NCBI GenBank assembly: GCA_036389255.1
Contig: DASVQI010000017.1
Coordinates: 1-7,317 of the forward strand
Source: JACVRN01 sp036389255
Lineage (GTDB): Bacteria > Acidobacteriota > Blastocatellia > Pyrinomonadales > Pyrinomonadaceae
Direction of reading: 5' to 3'
DNA length: 7,317 nt
The translations under genes and the position numbers were made by a program. Below, one piece after another: positions 1-5,354 of this stretch (the first letter of the stretch is position 1; every line of letters starts with the position of its first letter). The notes under the pieces are model-generated. The model saw nothing but the letters and a program-made list of their open reading frames with translations, was not told the origin of the DNA and did not search any database.

Positions 1-2
1 TG

Positions 3-122
3 CTCCTTAAATGTTGAGGGAAGGAAAGAGGCGCGAGGTTCCTTCCGGTGAGCCAAAAGGAAAAAGTTAGCCTTGCCCGTCGCAAGTGCGCGCATTATAA
101 CTCTCAGTCTCGCGTTAGGAAA
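3..122 (-). promoter_or_regulatory. promoter, structured leader and SD of a leftward gene beyond the left edge
   Basis: Read on the minus strand, a perfect TATAAT (94-99) stands 17 bases from a weak -35 TTTCCT (117-122), putting a transcription start near 87. The predicted leader contains a small hairpin CTTGC-GACGG-GCAAG and then a perfect 8-bp stem GGAAGGAA/TTCCTTCC (19-26 with 39-46, 12-base loop). Ten bases after that stem comes AAGGAG (3-8), a full SD sequence. A start codon would therefore fall a few bases outside the window. A minus-strand frame opening at an ATG at 95 runs to the edge, but that ATG lies inside the -10 box and has no SD, so I do not call it a gene. The identity of the downstream gene cannot be seen. 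The hairpin just ahead of the SD could affect translation, which is inference. Confidence 0.5.
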
Positions 123-161
123 TATTAATTTTAGCCCGCTCTATCGTCCCTCGGGTCAAAA

Positions 162-455
162 AAACCGGGACTTTCACGAGATAAATGGAGATTTCCACCC
201 GTGAAATGACAATTTTTGTCCGTCAAATGGACTTTTTCAGCCCCTAAATGGAGGATTTTCCGTGTGAAATGACCATTTACATCTGATAAATGGAGATTTT
301 AAGAGCGGAAATGGAAACTTTCGCCTGTGAAATGACGAATTTTGCATGTGAAATGGAGGCTCTCACCATGTAAATGAAGGTTTTTACCTTGAAAATGAGC
401 ATTTTCGGACAGAAAACAGGTGTTTCATCTGATAAAGCGGTAATTTTTCTACTCG
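162..455. repeat. degenerate tandem array, about 14 units of exactly 21 bp
   Basis: Units begin at 162, 183, 204, 225, 246, 267, 288, 309, 330, 351, 372, 393, 414 and 435 with no insertion or deletion. Ten consecutive units (183-372), and also 393, begin AAATG; the first and the last two are decayed. The conserved part is about 13 bases, AAATGGAGATTTT or AAATGACNATTTT, followed by about 8 loosely conserved bases that often end in TGTG. Each unit carries an A-run at its start and a T-run about 10 bases later, so A/T runs recur every helical turn. The 21-bp period also equals seven codons. The frame reading M-x-I/F-x-x-x-E is broken by stops in units 246, 288 and 372's predecessor, and the antisense frame is broken too, so I treat the array as non-coding. 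It is not CRISPR-like because there are no spacers. Confidence 0.85.
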
Positions 456-517
456 ATTCGCCGGTCTTCTATAAAGGGAAGATATTAGCCTGTTGTTATG
501 AAGTCAATGGAAAGTGC

Positions 518-662
518 GGTAGTGTCCTAATCTGAAAAACCCTCTGCGCTTGTCTCTGCGTCTCTCTGCGTCTCTGCGGTGAATGACTATATAAGACACT
601 CACCGCAGAGAGACGCAGAGAGACGCTGAGGGGGCGCAGAGATTTGTATTTAGGACACTACT
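518..662 (-). mobile_element. MITE-like palindromic element, copy 1
   Basis: This 145-bp element has terminal inverted repeats GGTAGTGTCCTAA (518-530) and TTAGGACACTACT (650-662). The internal arms are rich in CTCTGCGT units and pair to give a long hairpin closed by CTCTGCGGTG/CACCGCAGAG around a short AT-rich loop. No transposase is encoded, as expected of a non-autonomous element. It is on the minus strand relative to copies 2 and 3, judged from its loop and from the arm containing CTGAGGGGGCGC. The flanks (GAAAGTGC and GAAGGATT) share only part of a target duplication. It lies about 50 bp past the stop of the leftward gene ending at 713, where an RNA hairpin could stop transcription; that role is inferred. 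Confidence 0.8.
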
Positions 663-712
663 GAAGGATTAAATCTCTCTTAACTTTTGCCCTTTGGCTT
701 CTTACTTTTAAC

Positions 713-988
713 TTAGTGCGCGCCTGCTGTGTGGCCCGTGTCGGTCAGGTCTTCTATGCGCCAGCGCGAGTCCGATTCGTCAATTACTATGTGGCCCTTT
801 TCGTCCACCATGAAGTCCGGCTGGTCGTGAAAGGCCCATGCGTAGCGGCTGAATAGAAAGAAGATGCTGCCAAAGCCCGTTTGAATGGCTGCCTTGCCGG
901 TCTGGAAAATAGAGCGGCGCGTGCGGCTGGCTACGAACTGTTTACCGCCCGGAATAGTATAAATGCCTCGTTCCCTTAACTCTTTCAC
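713..988 (-). CDS. small conserved-looking protein of unknown function, GTG start
   Basis: This encodes a 91-residue soluble protein beginning VKELRERGIYTIPGGKQFVA (initiator read as Met). The open frame continues upstream to 1213, but that part is low-complexity and overlaps the divergent gene's coding region. I chose the GTG at 988 because AAGGGGAGA lies about 8 bases before it and the natural-looking protein begins there. Visible features are a KELRERG(I)Y-T-I-P-G-G opening (residues 2-15), an aromatic stretch FFLFSRYAWAFH (43-54), a hydrophilic segment VDEKGHIVIDESDS (61-74), and a C-terminal WRIEDLTDTG (76-85). The layout resembles small hypothetical proteins I recall from Acidobacteriota, but no function can be assigned. 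There is no signal peptide or membrane segment. The SD sits in a 7-bp hairpin (998-1028). Confidence 0.7.
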   Translation of the reverse strand: MKELRERGIYTIPGGKQFVASRTRRSIFQTGKAAIQTGFGSIFFLFSRYAWAFHDQPDFMVDEKGHIVIDESDSRWRIEDLTDTGHTAGAH

Positions 989-997
989 CCTGATGAT

Positions 998-1028
998 TCT
1001 CCCCTTGATAACGCTGATTTTGGGGAGA
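998..1028 (-). promoter_or_regulatory. SD-sequestering stem-loop in front of the GTG-start gene
   Basis: On the minus strand the transcript reads TCTCCCC, a 17-base loop (1005-1021), then GGGGAGA, forming a perfect 7-bp stem with four G-C pairs in a row. The 3' arm (998-1004) is the SD itself, about 9 bases before the GTG start at 988. The folded form would hide the ribosome site. The loop matches no riboswitch family I recognise. Confidence 0.5.
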
Positions 1029-1071
1029 GTAGTTTTTTGATGCGCCAGCCGTGCCGGGCGATTGCCAGCGC

Positions 1072-1101
1072 TTGAAAGAGGCGTCCGGTCTGGAGTACAA
1101 C
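1072..1101 (+). promoter_or_regulatory. candidate promoter for the 1122 gene
   Basis: TTGAAA (1072-1077) and TACAAC (1096-1101) are separated by 18 bases and resemble a sigma-70 promoter. The predicted start, near 1108, leaves a leader of about 14 bases that contains AGGA (1112-1115). This supports translation from the ATG cluster at 1122 rather than the upstream ATG at 1062. Confidence 0.4.
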
Positions 1102-1121
1102 TCACTAGAGCAGGAATTTTT

Positions 1122-1382
1122 ATGATGATGCAGGAAGAGTCAGAACAACTGGATTTCCGGGCGGTGATACTGGTTAAGAACGACACGCTGGCGCTGGTCG
1201 GAATGGCGACCACGCCGGAAGGGTCTAGGGTCGCCCGCTTCGACCCGCGCTCGGAGCCGCCCGTAAGCCTCGGCCCCTTCGAAGACCCGCCGAAGGTAGC
1301 CTACGCATTCCGCCGCTCCATCAAGACCAGCCAGACCAATGGCTGGACTGTCATATACGACGGCCCGCCACTAGTAGGGTAG
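1122..1382 (+). CDS. small hypothetical protein, 86 residues
   Basis: The open frame begins at 1062, but I place the start at 1122, where three ATG codons follow each other (1122, 1125, 1128) behind AGGA (1112-1115) and a candidate promoter. The first 20 codons of the longer frame would lie upstream of that promoter's start. The product opens MMMQEESEQLDF, continues into a short strand-like core RAVILVKNDTLALVGMA (residues 13-29), and ends in a proline/glycine-rich part with WTVIYDGPPLVG at the C-terminus. There is no signal peptide, membrane helix, metal-binding cluster or familiar motif. It is divergent from the 713-988 gene across 133 bp. Its TAG stop is the outermost part of the G-rich inverted repeat. 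Function is unknown; that it is coding is likely but not certain. Confidence 0.6.
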   Translation: MMMQEESEQLDFRAVILVKNDTLALVGMATTPEGSRVARFDPRSEPPVSLGPFEDPPKVAYAFRRSIKTSQTNGWTVIYDGPPLVG

Positions 1383-1463
1383 GGGATAGGGGTTGGGGGT
1401 TAGGGATTGGTAAAAGAAAGACAGATGGATTTTCTTTCTCTATCCCCTATCCCCCATCCCCTA
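1380..1463. repeat. G-rich inverted repeat with quadruplex motif between convergent genes
   Basis: The arms TAGGGGATAGGGGTTGGGGG (1380-1399) and CCCCTATCCCCCATCCCCTA (1444-1463) are inverted copies matching at 17 of 20 positions. Closer in, AAAGAAA and TTTCTTT can also pair, so the whole block can fold as one long imperfect hairpin. The plus strand from 1382 to 1405 holds four G-runs (4, 4, 5 and 3) with loops of 3, 2 and 3 bases, a compact G-quadruplex motif. The first three bases are the stop of the rightward gene and the last three are the stop of the leftward PilZ gene. A bidirectional terminator is a reasonable guess, but there is no U-run directly after either arm. Confidence 0.75.
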
Positions 1464-1808
1464 TTTTCTGTTGGCGAGCATGGCTTCGGCCCGTATGAGC
1501 CATGCCAAGCGTTTACGGTCTTCTTCCGAGGCGTAGGTGAACTCTATGGCAAAGCCCATGTCTTCGATTTTGTAGACGACGTAGCCGTCTATCTTTATCT
1601 CGCCCTTCGGCAGTTGAATCTCAAGCTTTACGGATTCGGTGGGCTTCACCAAATCAGGAGTGAGTATGAAGCAGCCCACGGCACTGAGGTCTGTGATGTG
1701 CCCTTCGCGGCGAGCCCACGTGCCTTCCCACTTGGCCCGGAAATTTACACGGTAGCGCGGCGCACGCCTGCGCTCACTTCCGCCGTATTTTGCTTTAGAG
1801 TCTCTCAT
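1461..1808 (-). CDS. single-domain PilZ protein, candidate cyclic-di-GMP receptor
   Basis: The 115-residue product has both halves of the PilZ cyclic-di-GMP site: RRAPR (RxxxR, residues 14-18) in an arginine-rich N-terminal loop, and DLSAVG (D/NxSxxG, residues 40-45) at the start of the beta barrel. Strands such as VKLEIQLPKGEIKIDGYVVYKIEDMGFAIEF complete the fold, and a basic helix closes it. Its length is normal for a stand-alone PilZ domain, which usually acts as a cytosolic adaptor on motility, polysaccharide or secretion machinery. No partner gene is nearby, so the target is unknown. The ATG at 1808 is the only ATG before an in-frame upstream TAG and lacks a clear SD. A candidate promoter lies about 45 bases upstream of the start. 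Confidence 0.85.
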   Translation of the reverse strand: MRDSKAKYGGSERRRAPRYRVNFRAKWEGTWARREGHITDLSAVGCFILTPDLVKPTESVKLEIQLPKGEIKIDGYVVYKIEDMGFAIEFTYASEEDRKRLAWLIRAEAMLANRK

Positions 1809-1858
1809 CGTCGGGGTTGGCGGGCGCTTCGTAGTCTATAGGTCGCGCCCGCTCTCAA

Positions 1859-1885
1859 AGTATATCGAATAAGCGGCGCTTGCAA
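1859..1885 (-). promoter_or_regulatory. candidate promoter for the PilZ gene
   Basis: On the minus strand TTGCAA (1880-1885) is followed after 15 bases by a strong -10, TATACT (1859-1864). The spacing is short, so the -10 is the more convincing half. The predicted start near 1852 gives a leader of about 44 bases. The MITE copy at 1899 sits directly upstream. Confidence 0.4.
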
Positions 1886-1898
1886 CACCGTGAATGGG

Positions 1899-2041
1899 AG
1901 TAGTGTCCTAAATTCAATTCTCTGCGCCCCCTCAGCGTCTCTCTGCGTCTCTGCGGTGAATGTTCTTCAAACTATCTTCACCGCAGAGACGCGGAGGAAC
2001 GCAGAGGATAGCGCAGAGAGTTTTCTAATTAGGACACCACC
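1899..2041 (+). mobile_element. MITE-like palindromic element, copy 2, with 8-bp target duplication
   Basis: This 143-bp element has ends AGTAGTGTCCTAA (1899-1911) and TTAGGACACCACC (2029-2041), and arms with the same CTCTGCGTCTCTGCGGTG core as copy 1. It is flanked by perfect 8-bp direct repeats TGAATGGG (1891-1898 and 2042-2049), the mark expected of transposition with an 8-bp staggered cut. The loop differs from that of copies 1 and 3, and the right arm has diverged (GCGGAGGAACGC), suggesting an older copy. It separates the divergent PilZ and J-domain-like genes. Confidence 0.85.
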
Positions 2042-2102
2042 TGAATGGGCCTGCGGAGGACAAGCCGGGCCGCTTCCTGCTACACTCTGAAGCCTGTGAG
2101 TT

Positions 2103-2834
2103 ATGCAGAGCATCAGTCTTCACAAACCGGAGACAGACAAAGAGCCGCTTGATATAGCGGGCGAGATTGCGCGTCTGGAGCAGCTTCTGGATGAGCGGCG
2201 GCGCGAGCTTGCGGCCTTGCAAGAGGAGATGCGCGTCTTCAAGGCACGCTATACGGAGGCGGTCGGGAGCCGTCTGGCGGAGCTTGCGGAAATCGAGCGC
2301 GAGATTAAGCAGGCCAAGGCGCGAATGCTGGGGCTTGAAGACGAGAGCGCGGAGGAAGAGACGGGCGGGGATGAGAAGATTCAGGATGAGCAGACCGGCC
2401 CAGTCCCCGTGGGCCGTGGCCTGCGTAAGCTCTTCTGGGCCGTAGCCAAGATGTTTCATCCAGACCACGCGGCAGATGAAAGAGAAGCTCGCGCGCGTCA
2501 CACGGTCATGGCCGAAGCCAGCCGCGCTTACAGGGAGGGCGACGTGGAAAGCCTGCACACGCTTCTGGGCGACGAGCAGCTTCAATCGCTCTGCGCCGTG
2601 GGCGGCGTAGGCGGCGAGGAGACGGATGACCTGAACGCTAAGCTGCTGGCGCTTGAGATAGAGCTACGCACGGTGGAGTTCGGCATCAAGCGCATACGGC
2701 AGGACGGTCTTTATCACACGCGGCTCAAGGTGGAAGAGGAAGCGCGTGAGGGGCGCGACGCGCTCTCGCAGATGGCCGAGCAGATTGACAGGCAGATAGT
2801 GAAGGCGCGTCACCGCCTCGCTCATCTATCCTAG
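2103..2834 (+). CDS. coiled-coil protein with a J-domain-like HPD core
   Basis: The 243-residue product has three parts. Residues 15-80 form a long charged coiled coil (EIARLEQLLDERRRELAALQ and onward), followed by an acidic linker (81-100). Residues 104-155 resemble a J domain: a basic helix GLRKLFWAVAKMF, the HPD tripeptide at 119-121, then a helix leading to SRAYREGDVESLHTLL. Residues 177-242 form a second coiled coil. HPD is the DnaK-stimulating signature of DnaJ proteins, and the following alanine-rich helix and AYREGD are typical of J-like proteins in cyanobacteria and Acidobacteriota, often annotated only as DnaJ-like. No zinc-finger or client-binding domain follows, so it is not canonical DnaJ. 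It is cytosolic with no signal peptide. SD support for the ATG at 2103 is weak (GAG two bases before). The 3' end overlaps the peptidase gene by 9 bases. Confidence 0.8.
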   Translation: MQSISLHKPETDKEPLDIAGEIARLEQLLDERRRELAALQEEMRVFKARYTEAVGSRLAELAEIEREIKQAKARMLGLEDESAEEETGGDEKIQDEQTGPVPVGRGLRKLFWAVAKMFHPDHAADEREARARHTVMAEASRAYREGDVESLHTLLGDEQLQSLCAVGGVGGEETDDLNAKLLALEIELRTVEFGIKRIRQDGLYHTRLKVEEEAREGRDALSQMAEQIDRQIVKARHRLAHLS

Positions 2835-4766
2835 ATTCTCAATCTCCACCGGCTCTACTTCTTCGCCCAGCTCGAACCGGAAGATTCTTGAATAGAAGTA
2901 AAGCTCTCCGTCCAGCGCGCGGCGAATATTTTCGGCCCGACGAAAGCCGTGCTGCTCGCCCTCGAAGGGAACGTAGGCGACCGGCAATCCCTTCTCGCGC
3001 AGCGCGTCCACCATCATCTCCGCCTGATTCGGCAGCACTATCTTGTCTTCCAAACCCTGAAAGAAGATGACGGGGCAGGAGAGTTTGTCCGTGAAGAAGA
3101 TGGGCGAGCGCTCGCGGTACAGGTCTGCGCGCTCCGGGTAAGGGCCAATCAGACGGTCTAGGTAGCGCGACTCGAACTTGTGCGTCTCGGTCGCCAGAGC
3201 CGCGAGGTCGCTGACGCCGAAGTGGCTCGCTCCGGCTTTGAAGAGGTCGCGGAAGGTCAGAGCGCAGAGCGTCGTGTAGCCTCCGGCGCTTCCTCCGTCA
3301 ATCGCGCAGGCGTTCGGGTCTGCGAGCCCGCGCTCAATCAGGTGACGCGCGCCGTTCACGCAGTCGTCAACGTCTACTATGCCCCAACGGTCATTGAGCC
3401 TCTGGCGATACGCGCGACCGTAGCCCGTGCTGCCGCCGTAGTTGACATCCAGAACGGCTATGCCCCGGCTCGTCCAGTATTGAATCCCCAGCGCGAAAGT
3501 AGTGGAAGTCGAAGCCGTAGGGCCGCCGTGGCTTTTGACCAGAAGCGGCGGGAGGCTCGTTTCGGGCGCGCTGTAATCGCAGTTGTGCGGCGCGTAATAG
3601 AAGCCGTGCGCCGTCAGCCCGTCTTCGGTAGGAAACTCTATGGCCTCCGGGACTGAGATGTAGCATTCGTCAATCCGCAAGTCCGTGGCGCGACGAAGCG
3701 CCTCCGTCTTCATCGTCCCCAAATCAAGAAGCACTACGGACGCCGCCTGCGTAGGCGAGCCCCCGCGAAAGACCGCCCGGCCACCGCCAGCGCGCACGTA
3801 AGAGATGTCGGAATAAGGCGTCTCAAGCCGCTCAAGCCTCTTGCTCGCCGTGTCGAGCCGCGCCAGCCTCGCGCGGCCCTTCTCAATAAAGGCGCAGATG
3901 ATTGTCTCACGGGATTCAAAGGCGTACATGGACGTGCCGAATATCCACTGAGGCTGTCCGAACTCCGCCTCCATGGGGCAGAGCGCTTCCGCCTCATTCT
4001 CATCTTCGAGGCGGTATAGATTCCACCACCCGCTACGGTCTGAGACGAAATAGAGCGTCCCGTCGGGCGACCATTCGGGTTGAAAGATAGACTCCTCGAC
4101 CGAGCCCGCGACGCGCTTAGATTCCCGCACGGCTCCCTCTTCGTCCAGCTCGCAGAGCCAAAGCTCGCACCCGTCCCACGGCATGTTCGGGTGATTCCAC
4201 GTCAGGTATGCCAGCCGCTTCCCGTCCGGGCTCAGTCGCGGGCTGGCGTAGAAATCATTGCCGGAAGCCAGCACACGCCCGGCGTCGTTGCCTTCCAAAC
4301 TGACGGCGACGATTGTGTTGACGGCCTCTCGCTCGCTCCGGGTGTGGTCTTCGCGCACGGAGATGAGCCGGTTGCGCCGTGCATCAACTACCATGTCGGC
4401 GTAGCGCATCTTTTCGGCTGGCGTCAGCGCCTCCGGCTCCTGTTCGTCAGGCCGCTTGCGATAGATTCTCTGGTCAGCGAAGTTCGAGAAATAGACCGTG
4501 CCGTCCGAGACGGCATAATCTCCGCCGCCGTACTCGTGTACGCGCGTGCGCGAGTTGAAATTCTGCGGGATTACATCTTCGGTTCTACCGTCGGCGCTGA
4601 GCCTGACGATGCAGCTACGGCCGCCTTCCTGCGGGCGCACCTCTATCCAGTAGATGTCCGGGCCGTCGAGCGCAGTCTGGCCCAGACCTATTGACCCCTT
4701 CACAATCAGCTCGGACGTGATGGGTGATTTCCAAGAGCCGTAAGGCGCAACCTGTTTTGAAGACAT
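2826..4766 (-). CDS. S9-family serine peptidase (prolyl oligopeptidase / acylaminoacyl-peptidase type)
   Basis: The 646-residue protein has the two-domain S9 layout. The N-terminal half is a beta-propeller with WD40/PD40-like blades (SPDGKRLAYLTW near 179-190, WSPDGTLYFVSDRSGWW near 232-248). The C-terminal 230 residues are an alpha/beta hydrolase. The triad is visible: Ser493 in GGSAGG, Asp574 in GLEDK and His606 in GEQHGF; the SHGGP oxyanion-region motif is near 412-416. These enzymes cleave short peptides or acylated N-termini, with the propeller keeping large proteins out. No signal peptide is seen, so it is probably cytosolic. The frame stays open to 4892, but I start at 4766 because GAGGGA precedes that ATG by 8 bases, a promoter lies just upstream, and the 42 extra residues are unlike the family. 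The exact specificity cannot be decided. Confidence 0.92.
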   Translation of the reverse strand: MSSKQVAPYGSWKSPITSELIVKGSIGLGQTALDGPDIYWIEVRPQEGGRSCIVRLSADGRTEDVIPQNFNSRTRVHEYGGGDYAVSDGTVYFSNFADQRIYRKRPDEQEPEALTPAEKMRYADMVVDARRNRLISVREDHTRSEREAVNTIVAVSLEGNDAGRVLASGNDFYASPRLSPDGKRLAYLTWNHPNMPWDGCELWLCELDEEGAVRESKRVAGSVEESIFQPEWSPDGTLYFVSDRSGWWNLYRLEDENEAEALCPMEAEFGQPQWIFGTSMYAFESRETIICAFIEKGRARLARLDTASKRLERLETPYSDISYVRAGGGRAVFRGGSPTQAASVVLLDLGTMKTEALRRATDLRIDECYISVPEAIEFPTEDGLTAHGFYYAPHNCDYSAPETSLPPLLVKSHGGPTASTSTTFALGIQYWTSRGIAVLDVNYGGSTGYGRAYRQRLNDRWGIVDVDDCVNGARHLIERGLADPNACAIDGGSAGGYTTLCALTFRDLFKAGASHFGVSDLAALATETHKFESRYLDRLIGPYPERADLYRERSPIFFTDKLSCPVIFFQGLEDKIVLPNQAEMMVDALREKGLPVAYVPFEGEQHGFRRAENIRRALDGELYFYSRIFRFELGEEVEPVEIENLG

Positions 4767-4814
4767 TCTCAGTTTCCCTCGCTTGACCTGTCTGGTTGTA
4801 GAGTAACGGCCCTG

Positions 4815-4845
4815 AGTATAACCGCTCTGCCGAGATGAGAGGCAA
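4815..4845 (-). promoter_or_regulatory. candidate promoter for the S9 peptidase gene
   Basis: On the minus strand TTGCCT (4840-4845) and a consensus-like TATACT (4815-4820) are 19 bases apart. The wide spacing lowers confidence. Initiation near 4808 would leave a leader of about 42 bases ending in the GAGGGA SD, agreeing with the start at 4766. The 132-bp divergent region (4767-4898) also has to serve the Nudix gene, for which I find no convincing promoter. Confidence 0.45.
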
Positions 4846-4898
4846 GCCGGGCGTGTGGGGCTATTGATTTCGGCGGCGGTTTTAGTCAACAATCCGGC

Positions 4899-5354
4899 AT
4901 GCCCTATACGCCCCTCTCCTTCGCTTACAAGCTGGCTTACGCCCTGCTGCGCGTTTACTGGTTCGTCTTTCGCCCGCAGATTTACGGCGTCAAATGCCTG
5001 ATTGAGTTCGAAGGCCGCGTGCTGATGATTCGCAACACCTACGGCGACATGTACTGGACATTTCCGGGCGGCGGCTTCAAGCGGAACGAGTCGCCGGAGA
5101 TGGCCGCCATTCGAGAAGTGAGCGAGGAAGTTGGAATCTCTCTGAGAGACTTGCGCCCGCTAGGAGAGTACACGAGCAGCGACGAGCACAAGCTGGACAC
5201 AGTGACCTGTTACGCCGGGCGCGTCACCAGCCCCAGCTTCGAGATTGAGAGAAACGAGATATACGAAGCGGCATGGTTCGACTGGACGCACCTGCCGCAG
5301 CCTCTGGCAACGGACGCCCGCCGCGTGATAGAGCTTTACAGGAAGGCTCGTTAA
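4899..5354 (+). CDS. Nudix hydrolase with an N-terminal hydrophobic helix
   Basis: This 151-residue protein carries a complete Nudix box. G58, E64 and the REVSEEVGI segment (72-80) fit GX5EX7REUXEEXGU, so the Mg2+-binding glutamates are intact. It should hydrolyse a nucleoside diphosphate linked to another group, but the box does not reveal the substrate. An aromatic, hydrophobic helix (SFAYKLAYALLRVYWFVF, 7-24) precedes the fold. Similar N-terminal helices occur in a subgroup of bacterial Nudix proteins with a WTFPGGG-type motif (53-59 here). It is long enough to touch a membrane but is probably an amphipathic packing helix. No SD precedes the ATG, so initiation may be leaderless or weak. 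The TAA stop shares the palindrome TTAA with the stop of the convergent kinase gene. Confidence 0.88.
   Translation: MPYTPLSFAYKLAYALLRVYWFVFRPQIYGVKCLIEFEGRVLMIRNTYGDMYWTFPGGGFKRNESPEMAAIREVSEEVGISLRDLRPLGEYTSSDEHKLDTVTCYAGRVTSPSFEIERNEIYEAAWFDWTHLPQPLATDARRVIELYRKAR

Noticed and set aside
162..455. CRISPR array
   Set aside because: The units are only 21 bp and contiguous, with no unique spacers, and no cas gene is present.
374..535. A 53-codon plus-strand frame at the end of the 21-bp array
   Set aside because: It has no SD, starts inside the repeat and ends inside the MITE. It is best explained by the seven-codon period rather than a gene.
663..712. Possible intrinsic terminator after the 713-988 gene
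   Set aside because: The only hairpin is a 3-4 bp GCC/GGC stem with no T-run on the coding strand. The T- and A-rich direct repeats there look like low-complexity intergenic sequence.
713..1213. Full 166-residue version of the leftward open frame
   Set aside because: The part upstream of 988 is serine/threonine-rich without domain character, overlaps the divergent gene, and has no SD. The GTG at 988 has a good SD and begins the natural-looking protein.
2025..2585. A 186-codon minus-strand open frame over the J-like gene
   Set aside because: It runs into MITE copy 2 and lies opposite a gene with coiled-coil and HPD signals, so it is a shadow frame.
4080..4694. A 204-codon plus-strand open frame inside the peptidase gene
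   Set aside because: It is antisense to a well-supported gene with triad and propeller motifs. Long antisense frames are common in GC-rich DNA, and its product shows no recognisable motif.
4767..4892. N-terminal extension of the S9 peptidase to the ATG at 4892
   Set aside because: It contains the likely promoter (4815-4845), lacks an SD, and its residues do not resemble the family or a signal peptide. The ATG at 4766 has GAGGGA at proper spacing.
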